From Stereocaulon alpinum (lineage: Eukaryota; Ascomycota; Lecanoromycetes; Lecanorales; Stereocaulaceae), in contig JAEUBA010000023.1 of the NCBI GenBank assembly GCA_018257865.1, positions 310,001-374,000 on the forward strand: 64,000 nucleotides of DNA, in the 5' to 3' direction. Of this stretch, positions 11,867 through 22,536 are shown one piece after another. Position 1 is the first letter of the stretch. Each line of letters starts with the position of its first letter. The notes below the pieces were generated by a model. The model saw only the letters and a list, made by a program, of their open reading frames with translations, did no database searches and was not told the DNA's origin. The translations under genes were made by a program, and so were the position numbers.

Positions 11867-12650
11867 CACGTATTCTCTAGACAAGAGGCGAGAACGGAAG
11901 CTGAAGATCATGATGCGAAAAGCTCTTACGCGAGAGAGAGAGGTGAAGCATGAAGGCGCTTAGAAAGCACTTCAGGCACGAATAGATCCTCTTGATGCAT
12001 TCCTGGTGACTTCGGGAATGGGGAATCGCTGTGCTGGGAACGGATCCCTACCCTAGGAGCGGGAAGTGGGCTTAAGGTGGTTAGTGGGCTTGGTATTGGA
12101 GGCTTTTTGGTGGTGTTGCTTTTTCGGTAGGTGGAATCTATTGATGCTTTTTTTTTCTTCTACGCGCGTATCCTGGTTTTTTGTGCGGAGGGTGTGGCTT
12201 TCTTGTGGTGCAGCTGGTGCGGAGTGGAGAGTCAGATGGTGAGAGTCGGTTGAAGGTATGAGGTATGGCTTGCATACTTTTGGTAGGATAGCGGGGGATG
12301 GGGAGTCTGTCATGGTTGATGGTAGAGTGGGGGGCAGGTGGATCTTGTGGAGCTGGATGGTGGTGGTCTTTGTGTGGGAGAAGTCACGCGGTCTATGACG
12401 AGTAGGTCACGAAGAGACGGAGGTGTGTTGTCAGTATTGGGAGATGGATTGGAAGACACGATTGTTAGCTGCATTGCATGTCATGTATGGGTTTAGTGGG
12501 ATGTCGATGGTTCAGTGTATCATTTTTCTTACCGTAGCCCAAAGACATTCTGGCCCAGATGCGAGGGGACTAGGAAAATGAAATGACTGTCGTCGAATTT
12601 TCTAGATCTATTGCACTTCCTTCTCTAGGAGCTTTATTCTAGTCAATAGT
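11867..12650. other. Intergenic, convergent 3' region with G/T-rich tract
   Basis: From about 12055 to 12480 the + strand is G/T-rich (TGGTGG, GGTGTGG and similar) between a plus gene and a minus gene. No supported gene is present. Confidence 0.6.
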
Positions 12651-14158
12651 CTATGGCATCCATTCAGCCTCAATAATCGCAAAGATAGACCCAGTAGGCG
12701 CCCAAACTTGTACATTCCCAAACCTCTCATCCGCTTCCCGGAACAAGACCTCCCAATCCCCCCTTTCCCTTTCTCGGGCATTATGGATAGTAAGCATGTT
12801 CATGTCAGAGAACCTATTCAGATCAGCAAAACAATGACAATTCTTAGATTAGAGATGAATGCCCGCAAGCCTCTTACCGGATCTGCCTCTCCGCCACAAG
12901 CGGCACAGTGCCCGGCCCTGGCATCAAGTGGTCACTCGCCACAACCTTCGCCCCTTTCTTTAAGGCGGGAATAAGATTCCTAAGAATCTTAACCACGTAC
13001 GCGTCGGGCCAATCATGGAAAATCCATCGGAACAGATATACATCCCCCACCACTGTTTGCGGAGTCAAGAAATCATGACCAACGAATGTGACTCGTTTGG
13101 CAACGGATTCTGCTACTTCGGGTCCAACGTGGGCGTTCTCTGCAACCTGGGGTCGATCCTGTACTATGAAATTCAGGTCTGGGTGCGCTTGTGCGATTGC
13201 GATGCTAATGTGGCCGACGAAACCGCCAACATCAACGACGGTGCTTCCTGGATTGAGCGATGACCAGGGGTAGCTGGTCGCAACAGAGGAAGCAGAGTTT
13301 TCTTCATTACCCGAGGCAAAGAGTTTCATGGAGTTGGCGAAGCGCTTTTCGAGTGTGGGATGGCTGCTGTAGTGATCCCATATTCCGTTGGTGGCGTTGT
13401 GCGCGAGAGCGTAGCCCTGAGAACATGTTAGAGGGCATGAGGAAATTCTCAGTACATGGTGTGAAGTGGGGGTGTTACCGTTTCATGAGGTTCTTGGTCG
13501 GGAAATTGGACGATTGCATCACATGTCTGGCAAAAGTTAGGAACGGGAGAGCTGCTGGTGACCAGTGCGAGTAGTACGCATGAGAAGACCCACACGAGCG
13601 TAAGCTTGCCATATTTCGGCAAACATAAATCCTAGACCGTCGAGCATGACTGGATTATCAATCAACATCCGAGAGGCAGCAGAGTGGGCGACGTAGCCTT
13701 CTCTTGGCTCCTGAAATATTCGATGGTAGACTATTGCATAACGTAGGATGTGGCGGAGGTTTGGGGGATACAAGTTGCATTGTGCAGGCAGATCCTCATA
13801 GGAGATTTCTTCATTGAGAGGGACTTTACTAGGTATGTTGTATCTATAGATGACCTCCAGACTGGTGCCATTGACCTGGACCTTGTCAACATGAACGATA
13901 TTTGGGTATAGTAATGTTGCTTATAGCGGGTCTCATGCATGCAATTGGGCCTTGTAACAAGTCTTGTAACTCCATAGCGGCACCAATGGCGGTAATGCGA
14001 GCGTTTTCTGCGTCCGCGGACTTCATCGTGAGATCGGTGGGTCCGTCGAGCTTGAATGATGGTTGAGCTAAGCCGCTTGCTATCAAGTGTTCATTCATAG
14101 CTGTTGTGTTTCTGAGGATGTCGGCAGCAAGCTCTGCGATCCTCGAATTTGTCTCCAT
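12651..14158 (-). CDS. SAM-dependent O-methyltransferase (sterigmatocystin 8-O-methyltransferase-like, plant-type OMT family)
   Basis: Five minus-strand exons (13928-14158, 13594-13881, 13479-13526, 12878-13416, 12651-12813) give about 422 aa. Landmarks in order: an N-terminal dimerisation/winged-helix part (SLEVIYRYNIPSKVPL, FQEPREGYVAHSAASRMLID), then QFPDQEPHETGYALAHN across intron 3. The SAM-binding loop VVDVGGFVGHISIAIAQAHP follows, then the catalytic-His motif FRWIFHDWPD, and the C-terminal VWAPTGSIFAIIEAEW. These enzymes methylate phenolic hydroxyls of polyketides or other small molecules. Introns 2-4 are standard GT-AG. Intron 1 has no usable GT donor; the only join that keeps phase starts with GC (GCTATA at 13927) and ends at AAG (13882) or CAG (13876). 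The gene is either functional through a weak GC donor or damaged there. Confidence 0.8.
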
Positions 14159-16235
14159 AGTGAACGTTTAAGAGACGGTTTTGCAACGGCTAAAATCTAG
14201 GCCAGAAGTCGCTTTGAGGTCTTAAGGGCGCAGACTCTGACGTCTGTTCTTGCTATAGAGACACTCGTCTAGGAGGGCAGGCAGTAAAACTTGAGGGATT
14301 CGAAGAATTGAACACCTTTATCAATCCTCGTGGACAACACCGCATAGGAGCAATAGTCCCCCACTCCTTGGCGCGCTTTGGAGAATAAAGTGCATTTACG
14401 AATAACAGTAGACTGCATTTACGAATAATAGTAGACTGCATGTGGTTGACATAAGCCACACGGGAAGTAATGAAGTCTGCAGTCATGCTGCTTTGTAGAA
14501 CACACGAGAGGGGGTTCTACTCGGACATCTGCACCGGACTTCGGCATTGGCAAGTCACCACATACGAAAGACGATGATCGTAGCCTGTCCTGCGTCATTC
14601 GCATGACCCTATTAACCTTAGTTGCACCTCAAGTGGTTAATTCATCAGGAAAAACAAATTCCGTGCTTAACCGGCTCGCTGCTGCCCGCCAGTAGTCAAC
14701 CTTCGTAAAGCGATCAGGCTACTAGCAGGGCGGTGAACTCCTTTATTGGCGGAAGTGTGTTTTGATGCGTCGTGGTCTTCTCCACTATTCGGCCTGTCGC
14801 TACAACCACGCAATGTCCTCGATTCTGGGACCTGGGTCATCGGTCAGTTCGTATTCTTGAACCTCCATGACAGCGTCGGATATTTTCTGTACCCTATTTC
14901 ACACCACATCTTGCAGACTGATCCGTTCGGCTCTGCACGCTTTTATGACTCCCCACTTGCGCCATCTTTCAGATATGGAGCGGAGCGAATTACGCGTTTT
15001 CGAATGGCCAACGAAACGATGCCAAAGTGCACAGAACCTTCGATCTCTGCCACACGCGGTTTGACATTGCAACGAGCATTGCCCACAATGCCAAGCAGAC
15101 ACCTCGTAACTTGGCAAGCCATTCCAGAAGTCCTGCTTATTGTGGCCTATTGCGCGACCATCTTAACACTTAAGAGGAATGCTTCGACAAGTTCGGAGTG
15201 CTGCTTCTAGCCGTTCCGATCACGCATGTCATAGATGATATTCCTGACACTGTTACACCCAGACTTATGGTATGTAAAAGGCTAACGAGCGACGCTGCAA
15301 ACGCGTTTATTGGACTAATCTGCCTGAAGGATTGCGCTCCAAATATCGTTGGAGCGAGAGTTTGCTGTTCGCGGTATCATCACTGTTAGAGCGCTGTAAG
15401 GTTCTAGGTCCATGCATTTGAATAAGAGGCCAGCGCGGCGACTGATCTTCTTTCTCAGCCCTGACTGAGATGAAGGGAAAAGTTAACAAGCTCGTAATTT
15501 TGTAATTTTGCTTCGTTGAAGCTGCTGAAACGGGCTCGAAGGAAGACATGTTTTACCTCGGTGTCACAGGTAGACGCTGGGATCCATTTGAGGTGTCAAT
15601 CCATAACCTAATAAGGCAAACCAACACCACCACCGAAGCGCTTTGACTGTTGGTGTATAATAGATGCCCGTTGTTGAGGATGGAGCCAACATGAATTGCT
15701 TTTCGGGAGCATCTGAAATAGATGTGCTGGAAACAGGAGGCTGGTACGGAGTACTTACGCTACCATCATGAAACGCAAGACAGGGTCCAGAGATTACGTA
15801 GCTACTGGATAATTCAGCTCCTTACCTAATATGAGTCGCTCAAAGGCATAACTTATGTACATAGAAGCTAGCATAGGACGGAGTCGACGGACATTGTTGT
15901 GACCAAGCCAAAACGAGTGGTGTGTCTTGAGTTCACAAGTGAAACAGCGTTTCGTTGATTGAATAGGCCACCGTAGCCCCTTACCGTAGCCCCTTAGCCC
16001 CTTTCTTGGCCGATTCGCCGGCGTCGCGTGCAAGGGAGCGAGGTCACCCGGCCCACACAAAAATAGATCCAAAGAGTAAATACAACGACGTCAAGGAGCA
16101 GTGTCCTTAACGTAAACAAACCCGACATTCCTTACCGCCAAACAACATCAGAAGGTCAACAAATGACCGATACCCAACAGCGATTCAAAGCGGAGGAAAT
16201 CATAACGGTCCCAACAGCGCCAGCACATCATAGCC
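14159..16235. other. Intergenic, about 2 kb, divergent
   Basis: This stretch separates the O-methyltransferase (-) and LYAR-like gene (+). Several ORFs of 60-150 codons exist on both strands, but none has a recognisable motif or splice pattern. It contains a 23-bp tandem duplication at 14392-14437 and a short repeat of CCGTAGCCCCTTA near 15968-15995. Confidence 0.5.
14392..14437. repeat. 23-bp tandem duplication
   Basis: Two adjacent copies (14392-14414 and 14415-14437) of GCATTTACGAATAA-CAGTAGACT differ by one C/T. A third partial copy (GCAT) follows. The near identity suggests a recent slippage event. Confidence 0.8.
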
Positions 16236-17764
16236 ATGGTGTCCTTTTCTTGCGAGGTACCCACGACACTCTATTGGGTATCAATGCACACCGTCTCATG
16301 CTAACTCTTTGCGACGATTGACAGGGCTGCGGAGACGTCCTCACTAAGAAGAAACTCGATGCCCATCACCGCCATTGCCGTGGTTCGTCGTTTACGTGCT
16401 TGGACTGCATGACGCATTTTCGAGGGACGGATTATAGGCTTCATACTGTATGTTGATGCGCGTGCCCTGTCTACCTTTCCAGACTGCCTAATCTCCAATA
16501 CAACGACTCCTCAACATCCCTGGAGTCGATCACCAATCAATCGATACACCTGGACACCGTAGCTGACCATGCGCCCTATCTCTAGTCATGCATTTCCGAG
16601 GATCAGAAGTATCAAGGGGCGCTCTACAAGGGAAAAGAAACCAAAGAAGACAAAAAAAAACCCAAGATATCAGAATCCACATCCTCCAAATCACGCAAAG
16701 CCTACGTCGAAGACGCAGACGATACTGACACCGGCAAAACCATTACCATCGTCGATCCTCCCCCAGCAGCCCCTGATCCACCCTCCGCAATAGCCGAACC
16801 CATCAATGTCTTCGACTTCCTCGTCACTGGAGATACGCCCAATGCATCGACGACTTCGCTTGCACCACAGGTGGGGATGAAGATGGTGAACAATGCGCCT
16901 TCGATTTTTGGAGGTAGTCGGGCCTCGAGTGAAAGGGCAGCAGACCACGATTCCTTGTTCGAGAAGCAGGGGTATACTTACGGCTCAGAGCCAATAACTA
17001 CAATCAAGGAAAAGCGAGAGATTGAATACTTCACACCAGCGCCCAAACACCAACACAATGACAGCCAAACCTCCCTATACGGCCTCGATAATCCATCAAG
17101 AAAATCGGCAGACAAAAAGCGCAAGCGTCTCCACGTTGAAGAGCTCGACCTCACAGAAGCCCACCGCCTCAGTCAAGAACCAGACATCGTCATAGCCGAA
17201 GCTCCCAATGCCCCAATCTTGCACTCAGGCCTGACAGGTGGCCTCGGCCGTCTCCTCTCCAAGTCAAAGTTCCCGCCAAGCCCAGAATACTCCAACGGAG
17301 ACCCAAGCCCACCCAGTCCCGTCAAACGCCCGAAACAGATCCTCGCCAAAGAAAAGGATCGCGGCCGAAAGACCGTCTCACGAACTGGTAGTGGCCAATT
17401 AGTCCGCATCCGCAAACGCCGCACCTCAGACGAGTCTCGCCCGCGCAAACAACATCGCTCTCACCACTCCCCTGAACATCACAGCCATCTTAAGCGCAAA
17501 GCTATCGAATACAATCCTCAATCTCGCGCAGATGATTCACAGCAGCTAGTCGTCTACAAGTCTAGAGCAGAATTATTCATGTCTTTTGTGAACAAGGGTC
17601 CAGAAAGTGAACACGGCTATAGCATGCACAAAGCATTGAAGAGATATCATCGTGAGAGGGGCGAGCAGGGATTGGGCTTGGACAAAGTCGATGAGGAGAA
17701 AGAGCTGTTCAAGGGGCTAAGGTTGAAGAAGAATGAGAGGGGTGAGATCGTGGTGTTTTTCTGA
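16236..17764 (+). CDS. LYAR-type C2HC zinc-finger nucleolar protein
   Basis: Three exons (16236-16256, 16325-16447, 16586-17764) encode 440 aa. The first exon supplies only MVSFSCE. Joined to exon 2 it makes the LYAR zinc finger (residues 1-55): FSCEGCGDVLTKKKLDAHHR, then FTCLDCMTHFRGTDYRLHT, and in exon 3 SCISEDQKYQG. The rest is a long basic, disordered region with Lys/Arg clusters (KSADKKRKR, RKRRTSDESRPRKQHR) that look like nuclear localisation signals, ending in KGLRLKKNERGEIVVFF. Homologues act in the nucleolus, in ribosome biogenesis or cell growth. The second intron (138 bp) is longer than its neighbours. Confidence 0.88.
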
Positions 17765-18819
17765 ATGGGATTGCAAAGGAGATTGGTGATTGATACGCTT
17801 CGGTACTCGTGCGCGATTTATGAGGTTTATGTTTGCATGATTATGTGTTCAATGATACCACGAGCGTGGCGTTAGGGTAGCCAAATATACAGAGCGGGAT
17901 CTCTGCGGTAATAGTCTCGTCTTTACTGCAAGCAATGCATCTGACATCCACGCTTTGTACCACGAAACACTTTCCCTCTTAGTGAACGTTTACAGTCTAC
18001 CATACTCAAACTCTACACCTCGAGACAACGACCTTAGACAACAGCTATCCATATCATCAAAAACCGAAAAGACAACAAAAAATCTACCCAAAACAACCCT
18101 CGCCCCCCCCCTCCCTCTCGACATCAACTCCAAACGCCCTCTACCCACATCCCACGTGAAACCCCCCCCCCCCCCCCTTCCCCCATCAACGAACAACCCA
18201 CACCCCGCTCCATCCAAACCATAAACCCAACACACCAGCAACTGCACCATATACGCTGAATAGAAAGGAGGGATGCTACTGGCCAGCATGCTTTCATATG
18301 TATAAGAGACATCAAGCATCAGCAACCCTCTTCATCACGATGCAAGTCAAAGCACTAAACGTGCAAATGACTGAGTACCAAAAGCATGGGGGAGAGTATT
18401 GCCAATTCACGTACAGCACGAAGCAACACCATCGCAACTTATTGATGAGCAGACATTTCAAGGCTGGTGGTTTGCAAAAAGGGGGAAAATTGGCACTCTG
18501 CCCACTGCCTAGCTCCATTTCACCCTCCAACATCCATCTCTTTTCCAAGAGGAGCGCAGTACAACCCTTTCCCAGCTCGAGTAGAGCAAGAACGCTGCCA
18601 CTCTCTACTCGAGCAGAGCATGCTGCAAATGTAATATTCCCAGAACAGAGGTTCATAGACTTTGACTGTCGAACGTCCAGAGGAAATGCTCCATTTTTCA
18701 ATATTTACTTGGCCACTAGCGTGAACTCTATTCACCGCTGTATACACCATTCTCTTCTCGACCTTATCGACATCCACCGATACTAGGCAGTCCCACACCA
18801 ATGCCGGACCCAACAATAT
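17765..18819. other. Intergenic, convergent 3' region with A/C-rich tract
   Basis: From about 17960 to 18230 the + strand is A/C-rich (thus G/T-rich on the minus strand), including 16 consecutive C at 18162-18177. The overlapping ORFs on both strands at 18298-18816 show no domain and were rejected. Confidence 0.6.
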
Positions 18820-21804
18820 CTATAGTCCTCGTACCACCACTTCACACCTCACAATCCCCAACAAGTCAACGCCCAATCCTTCATCTTCAACCTCTTCCCC
18901 ATGGGCAGCTAAGTAATCAGGGACCCAGTCTGCGCTTTCCTCGCTCCATCTGCCCCATAATGGGGGCGCATGGATAGCGAATGCGCCTCCTGCCTGCTCA
19001 AATTCATCGTTGCCGGAGACGTAGCCTTCGTCTTCGTCATAGTCAGGTGCATCAGGCATAATTAGATCGCCATCTTTATCAATGATATGGTCGTTTGCAC
19101 CACAAAGAGGAAGAGGGGTCGGGCGGATAGACATAGATCTAGATTCAGAGCCATCGAATTTGACTGCACGTCTTGTGGTAGGATCATTTGGAGAAGCATA
19201 GTGCATGAAGGTGTCGCCATCTGCGTCTTGTGCTGAGGTTACAGTGCCATCTCTCTGTACGATTCTCTTGATGATAGGTTTTGGTCCACCGCCAAGCTGC
19301 CAGACGTAGGCCACCCCGTCCATGGAGGACGCCCAGACTGTAAGGTCTCCACAGGTAGAATCGATCGCAATATCGACTAGTCCAGGAAACCTTGCAAATT
19401 GCACTCCTGAAATCCTTTTGGGAGACCATTCAGCTATTTCGCTTGGCTCGAATCTTGGTTCCCCTTCACCTTTCTTGTCATGCCTGAGGAACCCATCAGG
19501 CGGCACAACAAAGAGCCAGAGCCCGTCTCCATATCCGGCCACTACTCTCCCACCCCACCTTAACTCCCCACCACTCTTGTAGATCTTGGGCACAATAGGC
19601 TTTCCTTGCTTATCATTTGGACCTATGAAGATGTACCGTCTTACCAACTTGGAAGCACCAGCTCCAGGCGGCGCATCACTACCTAAACACAAGCATCCAT
19701 CCTCCGGATCGGTAAACAGAATGTTCCATCCATCACTAACAGGCACAGCCTGGTAATGATCGCAGAATGCACTTCCTCTCCAAGTATGATCCCATGCTCC
19801 AGGGTCGGTGAAGCCTTCGTTCTCCCAGCTCATACCGTAATGTCTTGCCTTGTCATAGCCAGAGAGAAATCTGCTCTGCAGACCATCCCTCTCTTTCGGA
19901 TGACAAGCACTACTAATCAGTCTCAACTTCTTGGCCGAATCTACGCCCGGTCTAGGAGGAAGAAAGTAAAGGAAGTCACTGGGCGCCGTGAGCGGAAACC
20001 AGCGGTTTAAATCTTGCCCTGTGAGCGCATCGACCCAATGAAGCTCGATCCCACCAGAACATCCAAAAGCAACACATCGTCGCTGCGGGCAGATAGCAAC
20101 GCTTCGAGGCGGATCTTCGGCCGAGCATAAATTGCGGTATCTAGAGCGAGGTCCTGTCTCAATGGGGATATAGCTCACGTTCGGTATAGTGGGCAAGGGC
20201 TCGGATGCGGGAGACATGGGCACTAGAAGAGGGTCATCCATAGTCCAGGATCCTTGGACTGGACGTGCTCCATGGACTTCTGGAAGAGTGGCTTCAGCAA
20301 TAGCGCGGGCCATGGCGCGATCAACCAGACTGTGATAGGTTACTCCGTGGGCGGCTGTTCCGTAGACTCTTGAAGATGTTGACTCAGTCATGATGTGTTC
20401 GGCCGAAGAATGTGGGCTGTACACCGAAGGTCTCGAATCTCGCAGGGTCATTGAAAGCGCTCTTGGAGCAGTAGAATGGTGAGATGCTAGAGCATGTTCG
20501 TGGAGGTCACACACCATACCTACACGGCCTTCTAAGAGTGCAGCAACGGCGAAGCGCTGGGAGGAGGTATCCATGCTTACAGCAAGAACACGGTGTGGGC
20601 AGACGACGGTGGTCACGGGCGACAGATGGCCACCAGGTTTGTGTGGGATGGAGGAATCATCTCGCATAGAGAAAATGTTGATGACACAGCCTTCAGTGAC
20701 AAGCAGAAACTTGTTGCAAACGCTGACCGTAAAATGCAGGGCTGCTCCGTTTGAACCGTCGAACATGTGATTGTAGCCGTTGCTCATCTCAGAGAAGTCT
20801 GTCTCAGAAGCTAGAAAAAGGCCTGTTGTTAAGGAATATCGTCCGTCTGGTGAGTCAAATGGGTTGCTTGAGAGCCCATTGCCTGTCCAGCCTGGTCGCA
20901 AGGAGCACTCCGTAGCCAGACGGCGACTCAGCAACCATTCGGCACTGGCAGATTCTGGAGTCCTGTCTCCTCCTTGAGCTGCTTGCACTTCCATGTCCGC
21001 CTGTACAGTGTTCCCCCATCCACCTCGCTGGAGCATGTCTGTCAAGAGTTTTCCCTCTAGACTAGCAACCATCCATGATCGACAGGTATGTCTCGCGGCA
21101 TTGAAATCAAGAGGGTCCAGCCTAGTAAATATGTTTTCAAGGATCTCAGCAGGGACCATAGAGACAGTCGGCAATCTAACCGGACGAGCATGTGAAATAG
21201 CAGCTGACCAGCAGCGGCAAGAAAGGCGGAGGGCCAAGTAGGTTTCGTAATCAATGTTAGGTAGCAGGACTTTCCAGAAGGCCGAAGGAAGTGTAAGTCG
21301 ACGGTCCTGGAGCTTACGGAGGCCAAGAATAGCAAAGGTGTCTCTGTGCTCGCCGAAACTTGTAAGATCGACGGAGCTGTCCCAGGTCTCCCATGTTGCG
21401 GCTTTGTAGAGCTCTTCTGACAAGGAGGAGCGAAACCTCTCGATGCCGAGGGGCAATGGCTCTTTTATCGAGTCGAAGAGTTGGTCTGGTTCTGCAGTGA
21501 GATCCCTGCTAAGAAGCCGCTGGTATGCCAAAGTATCTTCGAAATTCAAGAGCTTCGCGTTTGCTTGCAGGCTGGTCGAAGCTCGAGGGCGAGAACCTTC
21601 CCGGTTGGCAGATGGGTTCAATGTGAGAGTGCGGCCTCTGATGGGGCTTTGTTGACTGCTTGAACATGCGTTTGAGTCGGCTTGCTCAGGTGAAGGGCTG
21701 TGAGGCGAGCTCCCATACAAGGAACCAGACGGCGTTGAGCGTGGAGACGCTTGAGATCTGACCGGGCTGTTGCTGTCTTTCGGCGATGGAAAGGCTTTTG
21801 ACAT
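18820..21804 (-). CDS. F-box protein with predicted beta-propeller C-terminal part
   Basis: A single open frame of 994 aa from the ATG at 21804. An ATG 80 codons upstream (22044) is in frame, but the extra sequence is low-complexity, so I prefer MSKAFPSPKD as the start. Residues 1-80 are Ser/Pro-rich and disordered. An F-box lies at about 214-250 (VSMVPAEILENIFTRLDPLD, then CRSW), the part that binds Skp1 in SCF ubiquitin ligases. The remaining 700 residues contain spaced WD40/propeller-like strands (VAICPQRRCVAFGCSGGIEL, DLTVWASSMDGVAYVWQL), likely a substrate-binding platform. The C-terminus is acidic. The substrate is unknown. A very long intronless ORF like this is normal for the family. 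Confidence 0.85.
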   Translation of the reverse strand: MSKAFPSPKDSNSPVRSQASPRSTPSGSLYGSSPHSPSPEQADSNACSSSQQSPIRGRTLTLNPSANREGSRPRASTSLQANAKLLNFEDTLAYQRLLSRDLTAEPDQLFDSIKEPLPLGIERFRSSLSEELYKAATWETWDSSVDLTSFGEHRDTFAILGLRKLQDRRLTLPSAFWKVLLPNIDYETYLALRLSCRCWSAAISHARPVRLPTVSMVPAEILENIFTRLDPLDFNAARHTCRSWMVASLEGKLLTDMLQRGGWGNTVQADMEVQAAQGGDRTPESASAEWLLSRRLATECSLRPGWTGNGLSSNPFDSPDGRYSLTTGLFLASETDFSEMSNGYNHMFDGSNGAALHFTVSVCNKFLLVTEGCVINIFSMRDDSSIPHKPGGHLSPVTTVVCPHRVLAVSMDTSSQRFAVAALLEGRVGMVCDLHEHALASHHSTAPRALSMTLRDSRPSVYSPHSSAEHIMTESTSSRVYGTAAHGVTYHSLVDRAMARAIAEATLPEVHGARPVQGSWTMDDPLLVPMSPASEPLPTIPNVSYIPIETGPRSRYRNLCSAEDPPRSVAICPQRRCVAFGCSGGIELHWVDALTGQDLNRWFPLTAPSDFLYFLPPRPGVDSAKKLRLISSACHPKERDGLQSRFLSGYDKARHYGMSWENEGFTDPGAWDHTWRGSAFCDHYQAVPVSDGWNILFTDPEDGCLCLGSDAPPGAGASKLVRRYIFIGPNDKQGKPIVPKIYKSGGELRWGGRVVAGYGDGLWLFVVPPDGFLRHDKKGEGEPRFEPSEIAEWSPKRISGVQFARFPGLVDIAIDSTCGDLTVWASSMDGVAYVWQLGGGPKPIIKRIVQRDGTVTSAQDADGDTFMHYASPNDPTTRRAVKFDGSESRSMSIRPTPLPLCGANDHIIDKDGDLIMPDAPDYDEDEGYVSGNDEFEQAGGAFAIHAPPLWGRWSEESADWVPDYLAAHGEEVEDEGLGVDLLGIVRCEVVVRGL

Positions 21805-22536
21805 GGTTGCTGATGGGTGGGAGACGATCTGAGTATGGCTTCGTCGATTGAGGTTGAGGGGTGACGGACTAAGGGTGCTGAAACAATGTGATCTGGGAGG
21901 GAAGGAGTTGCTGCGAGGTCGGTTAGCCGTGGCTTGTAGGGCGGGATATCTGGTTCTGTCTGAAGGATGAATTGGACTGATATCGAGGAAATGAATGGAA
22001 TGACTCTGCAGGACAGTGACCAGAGGTATAGTAGACGGCTCCACTCGTTGGGGTAAGGGTGATGACTTTCTATCAATTCCGGCGACACCTCGAGAAAGGA
22101 GGATTTGCGAAGACGTTGTGAAGACTGTTACGCAGTCCTAAGTCTGTCTTGGTAATGAATGTGAATCGAAGCAGCGCCAGGCTAGTGATGGATCTTAGGG
22201 ATGGAAAAGTGAGGATCTGATTGACAAGTCGGGTTCTAGAGCGACTAACGCGCTAGAAGTCAGTCACGAGAAGCACGGTATTGTAAACGAAGAAGGTACG
22301 ACCGGGCTGCTCGGTCACTTTCTCAGTTCCTCATGAGCCAAGCACTGCCAACAAATAAACACCGTCTGAGCATTCTGTTCTGGTCTTTGTGCTCCAAATA
22401 GGATAGTATTGTCAACTCTGACAGGTATACTGCTTTGTAAGAATATGCCAAGTCAGGGTATACCCCAACGCCGTACCAAGTGCGACCATTGTCGCTATGC
22501 ATATTGAGAAGCAGAGGAGTAGGAGGCCTCCGACAT
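21805..22536. other. Intergenic
   Basis: This holds the 5' region of the F-box gene and the 3' end of the channel gene, both on the minus strand. Part of it (to 22088) is open in two minus frames, but the composition is that of a leader, not a conserved domain. Confidence 0.5.

Noticed and set aside
14746..15210. 154-codon plus ORF
   Set aside because: No ATG at its start, no motifs, amino-acid use looks random.
18298..18816. Overlapping ORFs on both strands (162 and 129 codons)
   Set aside because: Neither shows a motif; mirrored open frames are a sign of chance.
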